Shown: positions 17,672-26,540 of the stretch, in pieces | How the letters are laid out: each line of letters begins with the position of its first letter | Position numbering within the stretch: the stretch's first letter is position 1 | Origin: Thermomicrobium sp. CFH 73360 | GTDB lineage: Bacteria > Chloroflexota > Chloroflexia > Thermomicrobiales > Thermomicrobiaceae | DNA length: 64,000 bases | Direction of reading: 5' to 3' | NCBI RefSeq assembly: GCF_023806465.1 | Contig: NZ_JAMSLS010000001.1 | Location: 248,001 to 312,000 of the forward strand | The notes under the pieces: generated by a model | What the model saw: the letters and a program-made list of their open reading frames with translations, nothing else | Told to the model about the DNA's origin: nothing | The model's database searches: none | Program-made: the position numbers and the translations under genes

Positions 17672-19165
17672 TCACCGTTGGGCAGGCGCGAGCATGGATG
17701 AGCGCGCCGATGCGACACTCCGGTAAAGCTCCAGATACTGTTGAGCCGGCCCCTCCCAACTCACCTCGCTTTGCATCGCCGCCCGAACGAGCAGGCGCCA
17801 TTCATGAGGGCGCCCATACACCGCGAGGGCACGCTCCATTGCCTCCAAGAGTGCTGCGGGAGTGGGTGCATCGAACAGAAACCCATTCCCTTGGCCGCCT
17901 GCCCACTCCTGCACGGTATCGGCCAACCCACCTGTTCGCCGCACGACGGGAACGGCCCCGTACCGGAGACCAATCAGTTGTCCCAGCCCGCACGGCTCGA
18001 AGCGTGAAGGTAGGAGCACAACGTCCGCTCCTGCATAGATCCGTCGTGCAAGGACAGGATCGAACCCTAAGCGAACCGAAACCTGTCCAGGAGAACGATC
18101 GGCGAGAGCCTGAAACGCTCGGCCGAGCTCCGGGTCGCCTGCTCCGAGCAGCGCAATCTGCACCCCGCGCGCGATGACTTCGTCAATGACTTCGAGGAGC
18201 AGATCAAGTCCCTTCTGGCGATCGAGCCGCGAAACGACACCAGCAAGCAGCGCGGTAGGGTCCTCAACCAGTCCCAACTCCGCCTGGAGCGCTCGCTTGC
18301 AGTGGACCTTCCCTTCGAGATGTTCCGCATTGTAGCGAGCCGGCAACACTGGGTCAGTTGCCGGATCATACAGTTCAACATCAATCCCATTGCGGATGCC
18401 CCAAAGTGCTTCGCGGCGGTACCGCAACAGTCCATCAAGCCCTTCGCCGAACTCGGGAGTCTGGATCTCCTCTGCGTACGTTGGGCTGACCGTCGTTATG
18501 GCATCCGCCACGTGGATACCCCGTGCCAGTACATTGATTGTTCCCGGATACCGTTGCCACTCTTCAAAGAGAAGTTCTTCCGCCTCAAAACCTAAGCGGC
18601 GTGCATAGCCGATGTCGGTAATGCCTTGGTGCGCCAGATTGTGAATCGTCAGGACAAGCGCATGGCGCGGGCCATCACGCCGGTCATCGAACCATCGGTG
18701 AAGCCAAACGAGCGCCAGCGCGGTGTGCCAATCGTTCGCGTGCACGATCCCCGGCGGAAAGAGCCGCGCGAACTCGGCCGCAGCGCGCGAGAAGGCAAAG
18801 AAGCGCTCCCGGTCACGCGGCTCGTCGTAAATCACCGGCTGCCCGAACAGCCGGTCATTCGCCAGCGCAAAGACCGTAACTCCCGAGGGTAACCAGGCAC
18901 GACCGACGAGAAATCGCTCAACTCTTCCCTCAAGCGGCACGCTGAGTTCGATCGGAAGTCGTGCAAGTGGGACGCGCTCTTCGATCCCCTGATACCAGGG
19001 TGTGATGATCACCATCGGCACACCCAGAGCAGCCAGAGCCGCCGGAAGCGATCCAGCAACATCGCCGAGACCTCCTACTTTGGAGAGCGGCGCCACCTCG
19101 GCACTCAGGTAGAGGACCGGCGGTATCGCTCCCTCCCGCCTTTCGCTGGTGGCGAACACGTTCAC
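17672..19165 (-). CDS. glgA: glycogen (starch) synthase, GT5
   Basis: Extends alpha-1,4-glucan chains from ADP-glucose. 497 aa from GTG at 19165 behind GAGGAGCGCT. The N-terminal nucleotide-sugar loop KVGGLGDVAGSLP starts at Lys29. HANDWHTAL, IHNLAHQG, VSRLDRQKGLDLL and the C-terminal LLPSRFEPCGLGQ are all GT5 signatures. It follows glgC by 19 bp and precedes the GalT-like gene by 16 bp, so the three form one transcription unit. Confidence 0.96.
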   Translation of the reverse strand: MNVFATSERREGAIPPVLYLSAEVAPLSKVGGLGDVAGSLPAALAALGVPMVIITPWYQGIEERVPLARLPIELSVPLEGRVERFLVGRAWLPSGVTVFALANDRLFGQPVIYDEPRDRERFFAFSRAAAEFARLFPPGIVHANDWHTALALVWLHRWFDDRRDGPRHALVLTIHNLAHQGITDIGYARRLGFEAEELLFEEWQRYPGTINVLARGIHVADAITTVSPTYAEEIQTPEFGEGLDGLLRYRREALWGIRNGIDVELYDPATDPVLPARYNAEHLEGKVHCKRALQAELGLVEDPTALLAGVVSRLDRQKGLDLLLEVIDEVIARGVQIALLGAGDPELGRAFQALADRSPGQVSVRLGFDPVLARRIYAGADVVLLPSRFEPCGLGQLIGLRYGAVPVVRRTGGLADTVQEWAGGQGNGFLFDAPTPAALLEAMERALAVYGRPHEWRLLVRAAMQSEVSWEGPAQQYLELYRSVASARSSMLAPAQR

Positions 19166-19184
19166 AGCGCTCCTCGCCTCCTCC

Positions 19185-20471
19185 TCACGACCATACCACG
19201 GTCGCAACCGGGCTCACCGTCTCTCCACTCGGGATCACCAGTCCAGGGAAATCACTCTCCTTGGTGTCGGGGCTGATCAGCACATTCCGCCCGATCCGCA
19301 CACCTGCTGGAACAACGGCATTCCGACCGACAAGAGTAATGCCAGTATTCAAGCGAGTCGGCTCCAGCCAGTTCGGCGTTTCATCGTCGCCCCACCCGAG
19401 ATACGCGTCCGCGCCGATCCGCACGTTCTTGTCGATAATGCAGCGATCGACCACCGCCCCTGGCCCGATCACTGAGTCGGTCATCACGATCGAATCGCGG
19501 ACGACGGCTCCTGGCTGAACAATCACCCCCGGAGACAGAACCGAGCGGATCACTGTGGCACGGTCAAGAATGCAGCCGTGGGAGATCAGGCTCCGCACGA
19601 CCGTTGTCCCTTCAAGGATCTTGGCCGGCGGACGTTCTTCACTCCGGGTATGGATTCGCCAGTTTGGATCGTAAAGGTTCAATTTTGGCTTGTCTTCTAG
19701 GAGCGCCATGTTCGCTTCCCAATAGGACTGCACCGTCCCAACGTCCTGCCAATACCCTTCAAACCGGTACGTCGCAACCTTAGCCGTCCGGATCAGGTAC
19801 GGAATCACATCGCGGCCAAAGTCAATAAACTCCGGCGCATCTGGATGGTCGCGAGTGAAGAGATGGAGCAAGAGATCCCGACGGAAGAGATAAATCCCCA
19901 TTGAGGCAAGATTGGACCGCGGCCGCTCCGGCTTCTCCTCGAAATCGATGACCCATCCTTCGTCATTCACAATCACAACGCCGAAGCGGGAAGCCTCTCG
20001 CCACTCCACGGGCTGGACAGCAATTGTCGCATCTGCAGCACGTTCACGGTGGCACGCGATCATCGGACGGTAATCCATGGCATAGACATGATCGCCAGCA
20101 AGGATCAAGACATCACGGTAGGGACGCCGCGTAAGGTAAAAGAGATTGTGGTAGACTGCATCGGCAGTCCCACGGTACCACCCGGACGTCGACCGCCCCA
20201 GGTACGGCTGCAAGATCACAACGCCCCCGCTTCGCTCCCGATCCAGATCCCACGGGCGACCATGGCCAATGTGCTCATTCAGCGAGTGTGGTCGATACTG
20301 GGTGAGGACTGCCACATCATAGAGTCCAGAATTCACACAGTTACTGAGGGCAAAGTCAATGATGCGGTATTTCCCTCCAAATGGAACAGCCGGTTTGGCA
20401 CGCTGACGCGAGAGTATGCTGAGCCGCTCCCCTTGACCACCCGCAAGGATCATCACCGCGACATCACTCAT
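19185..20471 (-). CDS. glgC: glucose-1-phosphate adenylyltransferase
   Basis: Makes ADP-glucose from ATP and glucose-1-phosphate, the committed glycogen step. 428 aa. The pyrophosphorylase loop AGGQGERLSILSRQRAKPAV is near the N-terminus, followed by RIIDFALSNCVNSG, WYRGTADAVYHN, LILAGDHVYAMDY and IDFEEKP. A C-terminal left-handed beta-helix has hexapeptide-like repeats. ATG at 20471 (MSDVAVMILAGG) follows GGGGGCTGTC. The in-frame extension upstream would run into accD and is rejected. Confidence 0.96.
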   Translation of the reverse strand: MSDVAVMILAGGQGERLSILSRQRAKPAVPFGGKYRIIDFALSNCVNSGLYDVAVLTQYRPHSLNEHIGHGRPWDLDRERSGGVVILQPYLGRSTSGWYRGTADAVYHNLFYLTRRPYRDVLILAGDHVYAMDYRPMIACHRERAADATIAVQPVEWREASRFGVVIVNDEGWVIDFEEKPERPRSNLASMGIYLFRRDLLLHLFTRDHPDAPEFIDFGRDVIPYLIRTAKVATYRFEGYWQDVGTVQSYWEANMALLEDKPKLNLYDPNWRIHTRSEERPPAKILEGTTVVRSLISHGCILDRATVIRSVLSPGVIVQPGAVVRDSIVMTDSVIGPGAVVDRCIIDKNVRIGADAYLGWGDDETPNWLEPTRLNTGITLVGRNAVVPAGVRIGRNVLISPDTKESDFPGLVIPSGETVSPVATVVWS

Positions 20472-20546
20472 GACAGCCCCCGCCCCAGCTTGACCGTTTC
20501 CCTGTGTATCATAGCCCGACAGGCGAGCGCACTGAGAGGAGTCATC

Positions 20547-21449
20547 GTGCGACCGCGATTCCGCAGACGCAATGTGGCGAGCGAGGGAACCGAATCGCTG
20601 GGTCCCAGCATCCCTGATGGTCTCTGGTCGAAGTGTCCACGCTGCCGGGAACTCATTTATACCCGCGAGTTCGAGCGGAACCACTCCGTCTGCCCGCGAT
20701 GCGGTTATCACGCCCGCCTCACCGCCCGGCAACGAATCGCACTGATTGTCGATCCGGAGAGCTTCGTGGAGTGGGATGCTGGGCTTTCACCAGCCGATCC
20801 ACTTCAATTTGTCGCTTTAGGCGAGCCGTATCCCCGCAAAGTGGCTGAAGCACAGGAGCGCTCCGGAGAGCGTGAAGCACTCGTGACCGGAGCCGCCACG
20901 ATTCTTGGTGTTCCAGTCGGACTTGCGGTTGCCGAATTCGGCTTTCTCGGAGCCAGTATGGGCTCTGTCTTTGGGGAGAAATTTGCACGCGCTGCCGAAC
21001 GCGCAGCTGTTGAGGATCGTGCCTTCATTGTCTTCGCCAGTTCCGGCGGTGCGCGGATGCACGAAGGCGTCTTCTCGCTCTTCCAGCTCCCCAAGACGAT
21101 CGTCGCGGTGGAATCGCTTAGCGAACGGCGCCTACCGTTCATCACTGTGCTGGTCGATCCCTGCTACGGCGGTGTGACGGCAAGCTTCGCAACGGTCGCC
21201 GATCTGATACTGGCTGAACCGGGGGCGATGATCGGCTTCGCTGGCCCACGCGTCATCGAACAGGTGACGCGGCAGAAACTCCCGGCAGGCTTTCAGAGCG
21301 CTGAATTCCTCTTGCAGCACGGGATGATCGATGCCATCGTCCCACGACCGCGCCTCCGAGAGGAGTTGGCACACTACATTCGCCTCTTAACGAACCAGCA
21401 CAGCGCATCGCCGGTGTCCTTCGTTACGCGTCAGGAGTCAGACAGATGA
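20547..21449 (+). CDS. accD: acetyl-CoA carboxylase carboxyltransferase beta subunit
   Basis: Beta half of the carboxyltransferase that makes malonyl-CoA. 300 aa from GTG at 20547, after AGAGGAGTCATC. The N-terminal zinc ribbon has two CPRC pairs (CPRCRELIY, then CPRCGYH), followed by the crotonase-like fold (FASSGGARMHEGVFSL, DPCYGGVTASFA, GFAGPRVIEQV). It overlaps accA by 4 bp (ATGA). The 75-bp gap to the divergent glgC must hold both promoters. Confidence 0.96.
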   Translation: MRPRFRRRNVASEGTESLGPSIPDGLWSKCPRCRELIYTREFERNHSVCPRCGYHARLTARQRIALIVDPESFVEWDAGLSPADPLQFVALGEPYPRKVAEAQERSGEREALVTGAATILGVPVGLAVAEFGFLGASMGSVFGEKFARAAERAAVEDRAFIVFASSGGARMHEGVFSLFQLPKTIVAVESLSERRLPFITVLVDPCYGGVTASFATVADLILAEPGAMIGFAGPRVIEQVTRQKLPAGFQSAEFLLQHGMIDAIVPRPRLREELAHYIRLLTNQHSASPVSFVTRQESDR

Positions 21450-22270
21450 TGCAGATCACTGCCTGGGATCGCGTCCAACTTGCGCGTCATCAAGCGCGCC
21501 CCCATACGCTCGACTACATCACGGAATTACTTGAAGAACCGCGTGAACTGCACGGAGATCGTCTGTTCCGAGACGATCCGGCAGTCGTCGCCGCGATTGG
21601 CCGCTTCGGTACCCGCTCTGTCATCGTCCTGGGACACCAAAAAGGTGCCTCGACAACGGAGAACGTCGCCCGCAATTTCGGTATGCCACGCCCTGAGGGC
21701 TACCGGAAAGCGATCCGTATTCTTCACTTAGCTGAGAAATTCGGCTTGCCGGTGATCACCTTCATCGATACGCCTGCCGCAGATCCGGGTTTAGAGTCCG
21801 AAGAGCGCGGACAGGCGTGGGCGATCAGCAGCTGTTTGCAGGCATTCCTGCGCGCCCAGGTACCCACGCTAGCAGTCGTCATTGGCGAAGGAGGAAGCGG
21901 TGGAGCACTTGCACTGGCTGTCTGTGACCGCCTCCTCATGTTAGAAAACGCAATCTTCGCTGTTGCTTCTCCAGAAGCCTGTGCAGCGATTCTCTGGCGT
22001 GACGCGGCACGTGCTCCTGAGGCAGCAGAGACGATGCGTATCACCGCCCAGGAGCTCCTTCGCTTCGGCATCGCCGACGAGGTTATCCCGGAACCAGCAC
22101 CGGCTCATCTGGATGCCAGTGGGACAATCCGCCGCGTCGGACAAGTATTAGAACGACATCTCGAGGAGCTTCTGCAACTCTGGCATAAGCACGGCCCCGC
22201 GCACGCCCGTCGGCTGCGCTGGGCACGCTATCGGGCCATTGGGCTCTGGCACGAGGAACCAGTGACCTGA
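21446..22270 (+). CDS. accA: acetyl-CoA carboxylase carboxyltransferase alpha subunit
   Basis: Alpha half of the same carboxyltransferase. 274 aa, near the compact end for the family. Conserved segments are HGDRLFRDDPAVVAAIGRF, NFGMPRPEGYRKA, TFIDTPAADPGLESEERGQ and IGEGGSGGALALAVCD. Translational coupling to accD through the ATGA overlap fits a 1:1 complex. It ends 9 bp from the convergent hsp20 gene. Confidence 0.95.
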   Translation: MMQITAWDRVQLARHQARPHTLDYITELLEEPRELHGDRLFRDDPAVVAAIGRFGTRSVIVLGHQKGASTTENVARNFGMPRPEGYRKAIRILHLAEKFGLPVITFIDTPAADPGLESEERGQAWAISSCLQAFLRAQVPTLAVVIGEGGSGGALALAVCDRLLMLENAIFAVASPEACAAILWRDAARAPEAAETMRITAQELLRFGIADEVIPEPAPAHLDASGTIRRVGQVLERHLEELLQLWHKHGPAHARRLRWARYRAIGLWHEEPVT

Positions 22271-22279
22271 GTCGCGGGT

Positions 22280-22708
22280 TCACACTCCCCGAACCGGTAT
22301 CCGCCGCGCCCGCGCTCCCGTTGCCTTCGGCAGATGGATGACGAGCACCCCATGCTCATAGTGCGCTTCCGCGTGCTCCGGGTTGATTGGGCCGGGTAGG
22401 ACGACTGTCCGCTGGAACCGCCCGAACCGGCGCTCGCGGCTCACCCATTGGCCCTCAAGGGCGGGCTCACGCACCTCGCCACGGAGCACGATGCGATCAT
22501 CCTCTACCTGGAGATCGAGCGCCTGCGGTTCGACACCCGGAATCACCGCGTAGATAATGTAGGCATCCTCCACCTCAGCCACATCGACCGGAACACCGAT
22601 CCCAGCGACCATGGGTCCCGGGCGACTCGCCGTTCCCAGCACGTGCTCCATGACCTCCCGCCAGGGAAAGCCCTCGGACCAGGGGTCGAAAGACCGCCCA
22701 CTTGCCAC
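22280..22708 (-). CDS. small heat shock protein, Hsp20 family
   Basis: ATP-independent holdase, 142 aa. The alpha-crystallin domain runs from about VDVAEVEDAYIIYAVIPGV to HYEHGVLVIHLPKA, and the C-terminal IPV tripeptide is the usual oligomerisation motif. The GTG at 22708 lies after GGAGGGACGACGGCA. A TTG further upstream (22759) would overlap the protease gene. It follows the site-2 protease by 19 bp, hinting at a shared stress-linked transcript. Confidence 0.85.
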   Translation of the reverse strand: MASGRSFDPWSEGFPWREVMEHVLGTASRPGPMVAGIGVPVDVAEVEDAYIIYAVIPGVEPQALDLQVEDDRIVLRGEVREPALEGQWVSRERRFGRFQRTVVLPGPINPEHAEAHYEHGVLVIHLPKATGARARRIPVRGV

Positions 22709-22727
22709 TGCCGTCGTCCCTCCGTTG

Positions 22728-23912
22728 TCACCGTCCGAGCAATCCGAGCGCTCGAGCAAGCAGAATCCACCGTGCCGTCGTGCGGCGCGGCGACTGGACG
22801 TAGCGGTAGACGTGAGTCAAACGATCACTTGTGAAAATGCCCCGGTAGCGGTTCCCAGGATCAACCACGGGAACCGCAGGATGCCCGCTTGCCAGCATTC
22901 GCCGGTGCGCCTCATAGACCGACGTTTGCGGACTCACCGCAGCAAAGGCTCGATCCATGACGTCGGCTGCACGCAACAGATGAGCAATGTTGGCATGCCG
23001 AAGCACGATTTCGCGCCACAGCATTCCGACAACGATACCATCACGCACGACTGCAAGGTCACGCGGGCCACCTCGAAGCGCATGCGCCAGAGGTTCCTCG
23101 GGATCCACCCCACCGCCATCCCAGACAGCAAACTGCCCGACCGGTAGTCGCTGCATCGCCCGCTCGAGTTCTAGCGTGCGCTGCTCGAGGAATGCAGCGG
23201 TCGCCAAAAACAGGCCAGCGATCGGCAATGTTGGATCGCGCAACCAGACACCGAGTCCCAGTGCCCCGAGCGACACCACGTACCCCGCGGTTACCGAGAT
23301 ACGCGTCGCCCGCGAGCGCTCGCTCACTGTTGAGAGCCAGGCCCGGAGCACACGACCACCGTCCATCGGGAAGGCCGGGATCAGATTAAAGACCGCAAGC
23401 AGAACGTTACTCACCATCGTCAGCGCCAGCAGACTTGCCACGCTTGTCTCCGAGACAAGTTGCGCAAGAGCAGGGAGTGACGTCGCGTCACGGAGCACCA
23501 ACATCCCGGAGACGATCGGGACAAGGGCAGTTGCGACGAGCAGATTCAGAGCCGGCCCAGCCAATGCAATGATCGCCTCCCGCCGCGGTGGCAAGGGCCC
23601 TTGCTCAATACGCGTTAAGCCGCCGATAGGCAGGAGAGTGACGTCTCGCACTGCCAGACCGAACCGATGCGCGACCAGTGCATGCGCAAGTTCGTGTCCC
23701 ACGACACTCACAAAGACTGCAACCAAAACGAAAACACCGAACAGCGCTCCTCGGAGTGGGTCGACGCTCCGGCCCCCCCAATGCCAGAGCACCCAGGGGA
23801 TGACGAGCAGGAGAGTAGGATGGAGACGTACCGCCACCCCACGCACCGTGGCGATGTGAAATGCGCGTCCCACCGTCGATCCCCAGTCATCGAACCAAAC
23901 GTTCGCGCTCAT
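22728..23912 (-). CDS. site-2 protease family zinc metalloprotease (M50) with CBS-like tail
   Basis: 394-aa intramembrane protease. The zinc-binding HELAH is at residues 73-77 within a transmembrane helix, and the second metal-ligand motif is NLIPAFPMDGGRVLRA. About six membrane helices fill residues 30-240. The C-terminal 150 residues form a pair of CBS-like repeats (VMDRAFAAVSPQTSVYEAHRRM, HPAVPVVD...YRGIFTSDRL), as in the CBS-containing S2P subgroup. The natural substrate is unknown. ATG at 23912; divergent to pyrB. Confidence 0.88.
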   Translation of the reverse strand: MSANVWFDDWGSTVGRAFHIATVRGVAVRLHPTLLLVIPWVLWHWGGRSVDPLRGALFGVFVLVAVFVSVVGHELAHALVAHRFGLAVRDVTLLPIGGLTRIEQGPLPPRREAIIALAGPALNLLVATALVPIVSGMLVLRDATSLPALAQLVSETSVASLLALTMVSNVLLAVFNLIPAFPMDGGRVLRAWLSTVSERSRATRISVTAGYVVSLGALGLGVWLRDPTLPIAGLFLATAAFLEQRTLELERAMQRLPVGQFAVWDGGGVDPEEPLAHALRGGPRDLAVVRDGIVVGMLWREIVLRHANIAHLLRAADVMDRAFAAVSPQTSVYEAHRRMLASGHPAVPVVDPGNRYRGIFTSDRLTHVYRYVQSPRRTTARWILLARALGLLGR

Positions 23913-24083
23913 CGCGCCACTCTCATCTCGAATCTATCGGCACACCTGAACAACTTCTGGAGCACGAACTACCTCACCTCGATTCTATCGGCCTTCCGTC
24001 CTCGTGTCACGCAAGTCCACTGACATTTTTCGCATCGTATCGATATTTTCGCGTTCGTACGCGGCCCAATTTCGTCTCGCCTC

Positions 24084-24112
24084 TTGCCAGGTGTCGCAAG
24101 GTAGGGTATGAT
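24084..24112 (+). promoter_or_regulatory. promoter of pyrB
   Basis: TTGCCA (24084-24089), exactly 17 bp, then TATGAT (24107-24112). Transcription should begin near 24119, so the ATG at 24118 cannot serve as the start codon of pyrB and the message has a leader of about 98 nt. Confidence 0.75.
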
Positions 24113-24138
24113 CTGCTATGGGTTCCTCCGCACAGGCA

Positions 24139-24211
24139 ACCTCCCCCGAGCGAAACGGCGAGAGCGCCACGCGTTTGCGTGCGCTCCAGTGGGCAAAACG
24201 CGAAAGGGGGG
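24139..24211 (+). promoter_or_regulatory. possible ribosome-site-sequestering pair in the pyrB leader
   Basis: ACCTCCCCC (24139-24147) is complementary to the GGGGGG run (24206-24211) that forms the pyrB ribosome-binding site. Self-complementary GCG-rich sequence between them could close the stem. I see no PyrR-binding consensus and no U-run terminator, so any control would act on translation. This is inference from complementarity alone. Confidence 0.35.
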
Positions 24212-24216
24212 TGCGC

Positions 24217-25185
24217 GTGAGATCGACGGTGAACCATGTACTGAGCGTCGCACAGTTCGAACGGCCGTTTCTCTTCGAACTCTTCCGCCGCGCGGACGAA
24301 CTCGCAACGCTCGGCGCCCGCGAGGCAGTGGGAACGGCGAAAGGTGCGATTATGGCGACGCTCTTCTATGAGCCGAGTACGCGGACTCGCCTGAGCTTCG
24401 AGGCGGCGATGACACGCCTTGGGGGCGCCGTGATCTCGGCTGAATACGCAGCAGCGACTTCGTCCGCTGCGAAAGGGGAATCGATCGAGGACACCGCGCG
24501 CGTCGTCGCTGGCTACGCCGACCTTCTAGTCATCCGTCACCCGGAAGCAGGATCAGTCGCCCGTGCCGCATCGGTCGTTGATGTCCCGGTTATCAACGCA
24601 GGAGACGGAGCCAATGAACATCCTACCCAGGCGCTGATCGACCTCTACACGATCTGGCGTGAACTGGGGCGGATCGACGGGCTGACCATTGCGCTGGTGG
24701 GAGACCTGCGGTATGGACGCGCAGCACGCTCCCTCGCGCGCTTGCTGACTCAAACAGTCGATACAACGGTCTTCCTCGTTGCACCACCTGTGACACGCAT
24801 GGCCCCTGACGTCGTCAACGAACTCCGTGCAGCAGGTTTGCGCGTTGAGGAGACGGACGATCTCTATGCAATTGCGCCTACATTGGACGTACTCTATCAG
24901 ACAAGAATCCAGCGTGAGCGTTTCAGTGATGCCGAGTCTTACACCCAGGCCTGTGGCCATTATGTGGTTAACCGGGAACTCATGCAGCACCTGCCATCGG
25001 AGGCAATCGTTCTGCACCCGCTGCCGCGGGTCGGCGAGATCGATCCTGCCGTCGATGACGACCGGCGAGCAGCATACTTCCGGCAAGCGCGGAACGGTGT
25101 GGCACTCCGTATGGCCTTGATTGAGTGGATGTTGCAACGACGCCCGGCAGAAGTCGTATCGAGTAACGGACACCATCGCCGCTAG
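24217..25185 (+). CDS. pyrB: aspartate carbamoyltransferase catalytic subunit
   Basis: Condenses carbamoyl phosphate with aspartate, the first committed step of pyrimidine synthesis. 322 aa. The carbamoyl-phosphate loop FYEPSTRTRLSFE, then AAKGESIEDTARVV, the GDGANEHPTQALIDLYTI signature, the aspartate-binding region VLYQTRIQRERF and HPLPRVGEI are all present. The GTG at 24217 gives normal family length and proper spacing (about 6 nt) from AAAGGGGGG; the GTG at 24211 would abut that site. No other pyr genes are adjacent. Confidence 0.95.
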   Translation: MRSTVNHVLSVAQFERPFLFELFRRADELATLGAREAVGTAKGAIMATLFYEPSTRTRLSFEAAMTRLGGAVISAEYAAATSSAAKGESIEDTARVVAGYADLLVIRHPEAGSVARAASVVDVPVINAGDGANEHPTQALIDLYTIWRELGRIDGLTIALVGDLRYGRAARSLARLLTQTVDTTVFLVAPPVTRMAPDVVNELRAAGLRVEETDDLYAIAPTLDVLYQTRIQRERFSDAESYTQACGHYVVNRELMQHLPSEAIVLHPLPRVGEIDPAVDDDRRAAYFRQARNGVALRMALIEWMLQRRPAEVVSSNGHHRR

Positions 25186-25213
25186 TGGTGCGTCACAGCG
25201 GGTACCTCTCCTC

Positions 25214-25248
25214 GATCCGCCCAGAGCGGGCGGATCTCCCTTTTGTTT
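25214..25248 (+). terminator. rho-independent terminator of pyrB
   Basis: GATCCGCCC (25214-25222) pairs with GGGCGGATC (25228-25236) around AGAGC, followed by TCCCTTTTGTTT. It sits 28 bp after the pyrB stop codon. On the opposite strand no T-rich tract follows, so it serves pyrB rather than the convergent sigma-factor gene. Confidence 0.85.
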
Positions 25249-25271
25249 CCTACACTCGCATCTCTATTCAC

Positions 25272-26309
25272 TCAAATGCCGGCGTAATACTCGGCCAAGC
25301 GCTCACGCGCAATCCGGCGGAGCTTACGAAGCGCCTCGTTCTCGATCTGCCGCACGCGTTCCCGGCTGATTCCCAGGAGATCACCCACTTCGGCGAGAGT
25401 TCGCGGTTCACCGTCGGAGAGGCCATAGCGGAGCTGCAGGACCAGTCGCTCACGGGGTGAGAGCATTTCGAGCACCTCAGCGATATCACGCCGCATCAGG
25501 GATTCTTCAGCAAGCTCCTCGGGCGACTGCGCTAGCTCGTCAGCGATCAAATCGCCAAGGCTCGTCTCGTCTTCCTCGCTCAAGGGTTGGTCGAGCGAGA
25601 CCGCCCGCTGGGCAGCTCGGACGATTTGGGCAATTTTTTCCGGTTGTACGCTCATGGCCTCCGCAATTTCCTCCGGAGTCGGTTGCCGCCCGAGCTCCTG
25701 CGCCAGCTGCGTCATCGTCCGGTGATAGCGGGTGATCGAGTCGGTCATGTGCACGGGCAAGCGGATCGTACGCCCCTGGTCAGCGATCGCGCGCGTAATG
25801 GCCTGACGGATCCACCAGGTCGCATAAGTGCTAAACCGGTAGCCGCGCCGCCAGTCAAACTTTTCCACGGCGCGCATCAGCCCAATATTCCCCTCCTGAA
25901 TTAAGTCCAGTAGCGAGAGGCCGCGCCCACCATAGCGTTTGGCGATGCTGACTACCAGCCGGAGGTTCGAGCGAACAAAGCGTTGCAAAGCCTCGGTATC
26001 CCCCTCCTTGATGCGTTTGGCAAGCTCGACCTCTTCCTCAGGGGTCAGGAGAGGTGCTTCCGCGATCTCCCGCAAGTACAGGCGCAACGGGTCGCTTGCC
26101 AGCGAGGGATCTGCTCGAAAGAGGTCCTCCAGCTCCTCGTCGCTCAATAACGGCTCAGCCTCAACAACTTCACCCTCGACCGGCTCGAGCGCACGCTCCG
26201 GCTCGGTACTCGCTCCGGACGACGGTTCCTGTTCCTCCTCGCCGCGAACAGACGGTCGCCTGCGCCCTCTATCCCGCTGCTCCCGATCCGACTGCCCCGC
26301 GCTCATCAT
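25272..26309 (-). CDS. RNA polymerase primary sigma factor (RpoD/SigA type)
   Basis: 345 aa. Region 1.2 is [21 protein letters not shown]. Regions 2.1-2.4 contain [29 protein letters not shown] and [20 protein letters not shown], region 3 is [11 protein letters not shown], and the region 4.2 helix-turn-helix is [20 protein letters not shown]. The N-terminus is short and acidic and lacks a clear region 1.1. Two adjacent ATGs (26309, 26306) follow GGAGGGGGCT; I use the first. It would recognise the TTGaca/TAtaaT promoters seen in this window. A group 2 paralogue cannot be excluded. Confidence 0.92.
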   Translation of the reverse strand: MMSAGQSDREQRDRGRRRPSVRGEEEQEPSSGASTEPERALEPVEGEVVEAEPLLSDEELEDLFRADPSLASDPLRLYLREIAEAPLLTPEEEVELAKRIKEGDTEALQRFVRSNLRLVVSIAKRYGGRGLSLLDLIQEGNIGLMRAVEKFDWRRGYRFSTYATWWIRQAITRAIADQGRTIRLPVHMTDSITRYHRTMTQLAQELGRQPTPEEIAEAMSVQPEKIAQIVRAAQRAVSLDQPLSEEDETSLGDLIADELAQSPEELAEESLMRRDIAEVLEMLSPRERLVLQLRYGLSDGEPRTLAEVGDLLGISRERVRQIENEALRKLRRIARERLAEYYAGI

Positions 26310-26540
26310 AGCCCCCTCCACTCACCATCCCCGTGCCCCTCGCCCCGTCGCCCCACGACCATCTGGGCAACGGTGCACACCCGTCGGGCTCGGGGGAGGG
26401 GAATTTCAGCAATCACCCGCATCAATGTCGCGCCAACCGCTGGTCCGCCCAGGCGACGCGACTTTGACGTCGGGGCTGAGCGGTCACTCCGTACGCTCTG
26501 AGTATACTCACAGCGGGAGAGGACGAACGAAAGGCCCTCC

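Noticed and set aside
20049-20546. Long upstream extension of accD in frame
   Set aside because: It lies opposite glgC and lacks AccD similarity; GTG 20547 has AGAGGAG upstream.
24119-24216. PyrR attenuator before pyrB
   Set aside because: No PyrR-binding hairpin consensus, no U-run terminator in the leader and no pyrR gene nearby.
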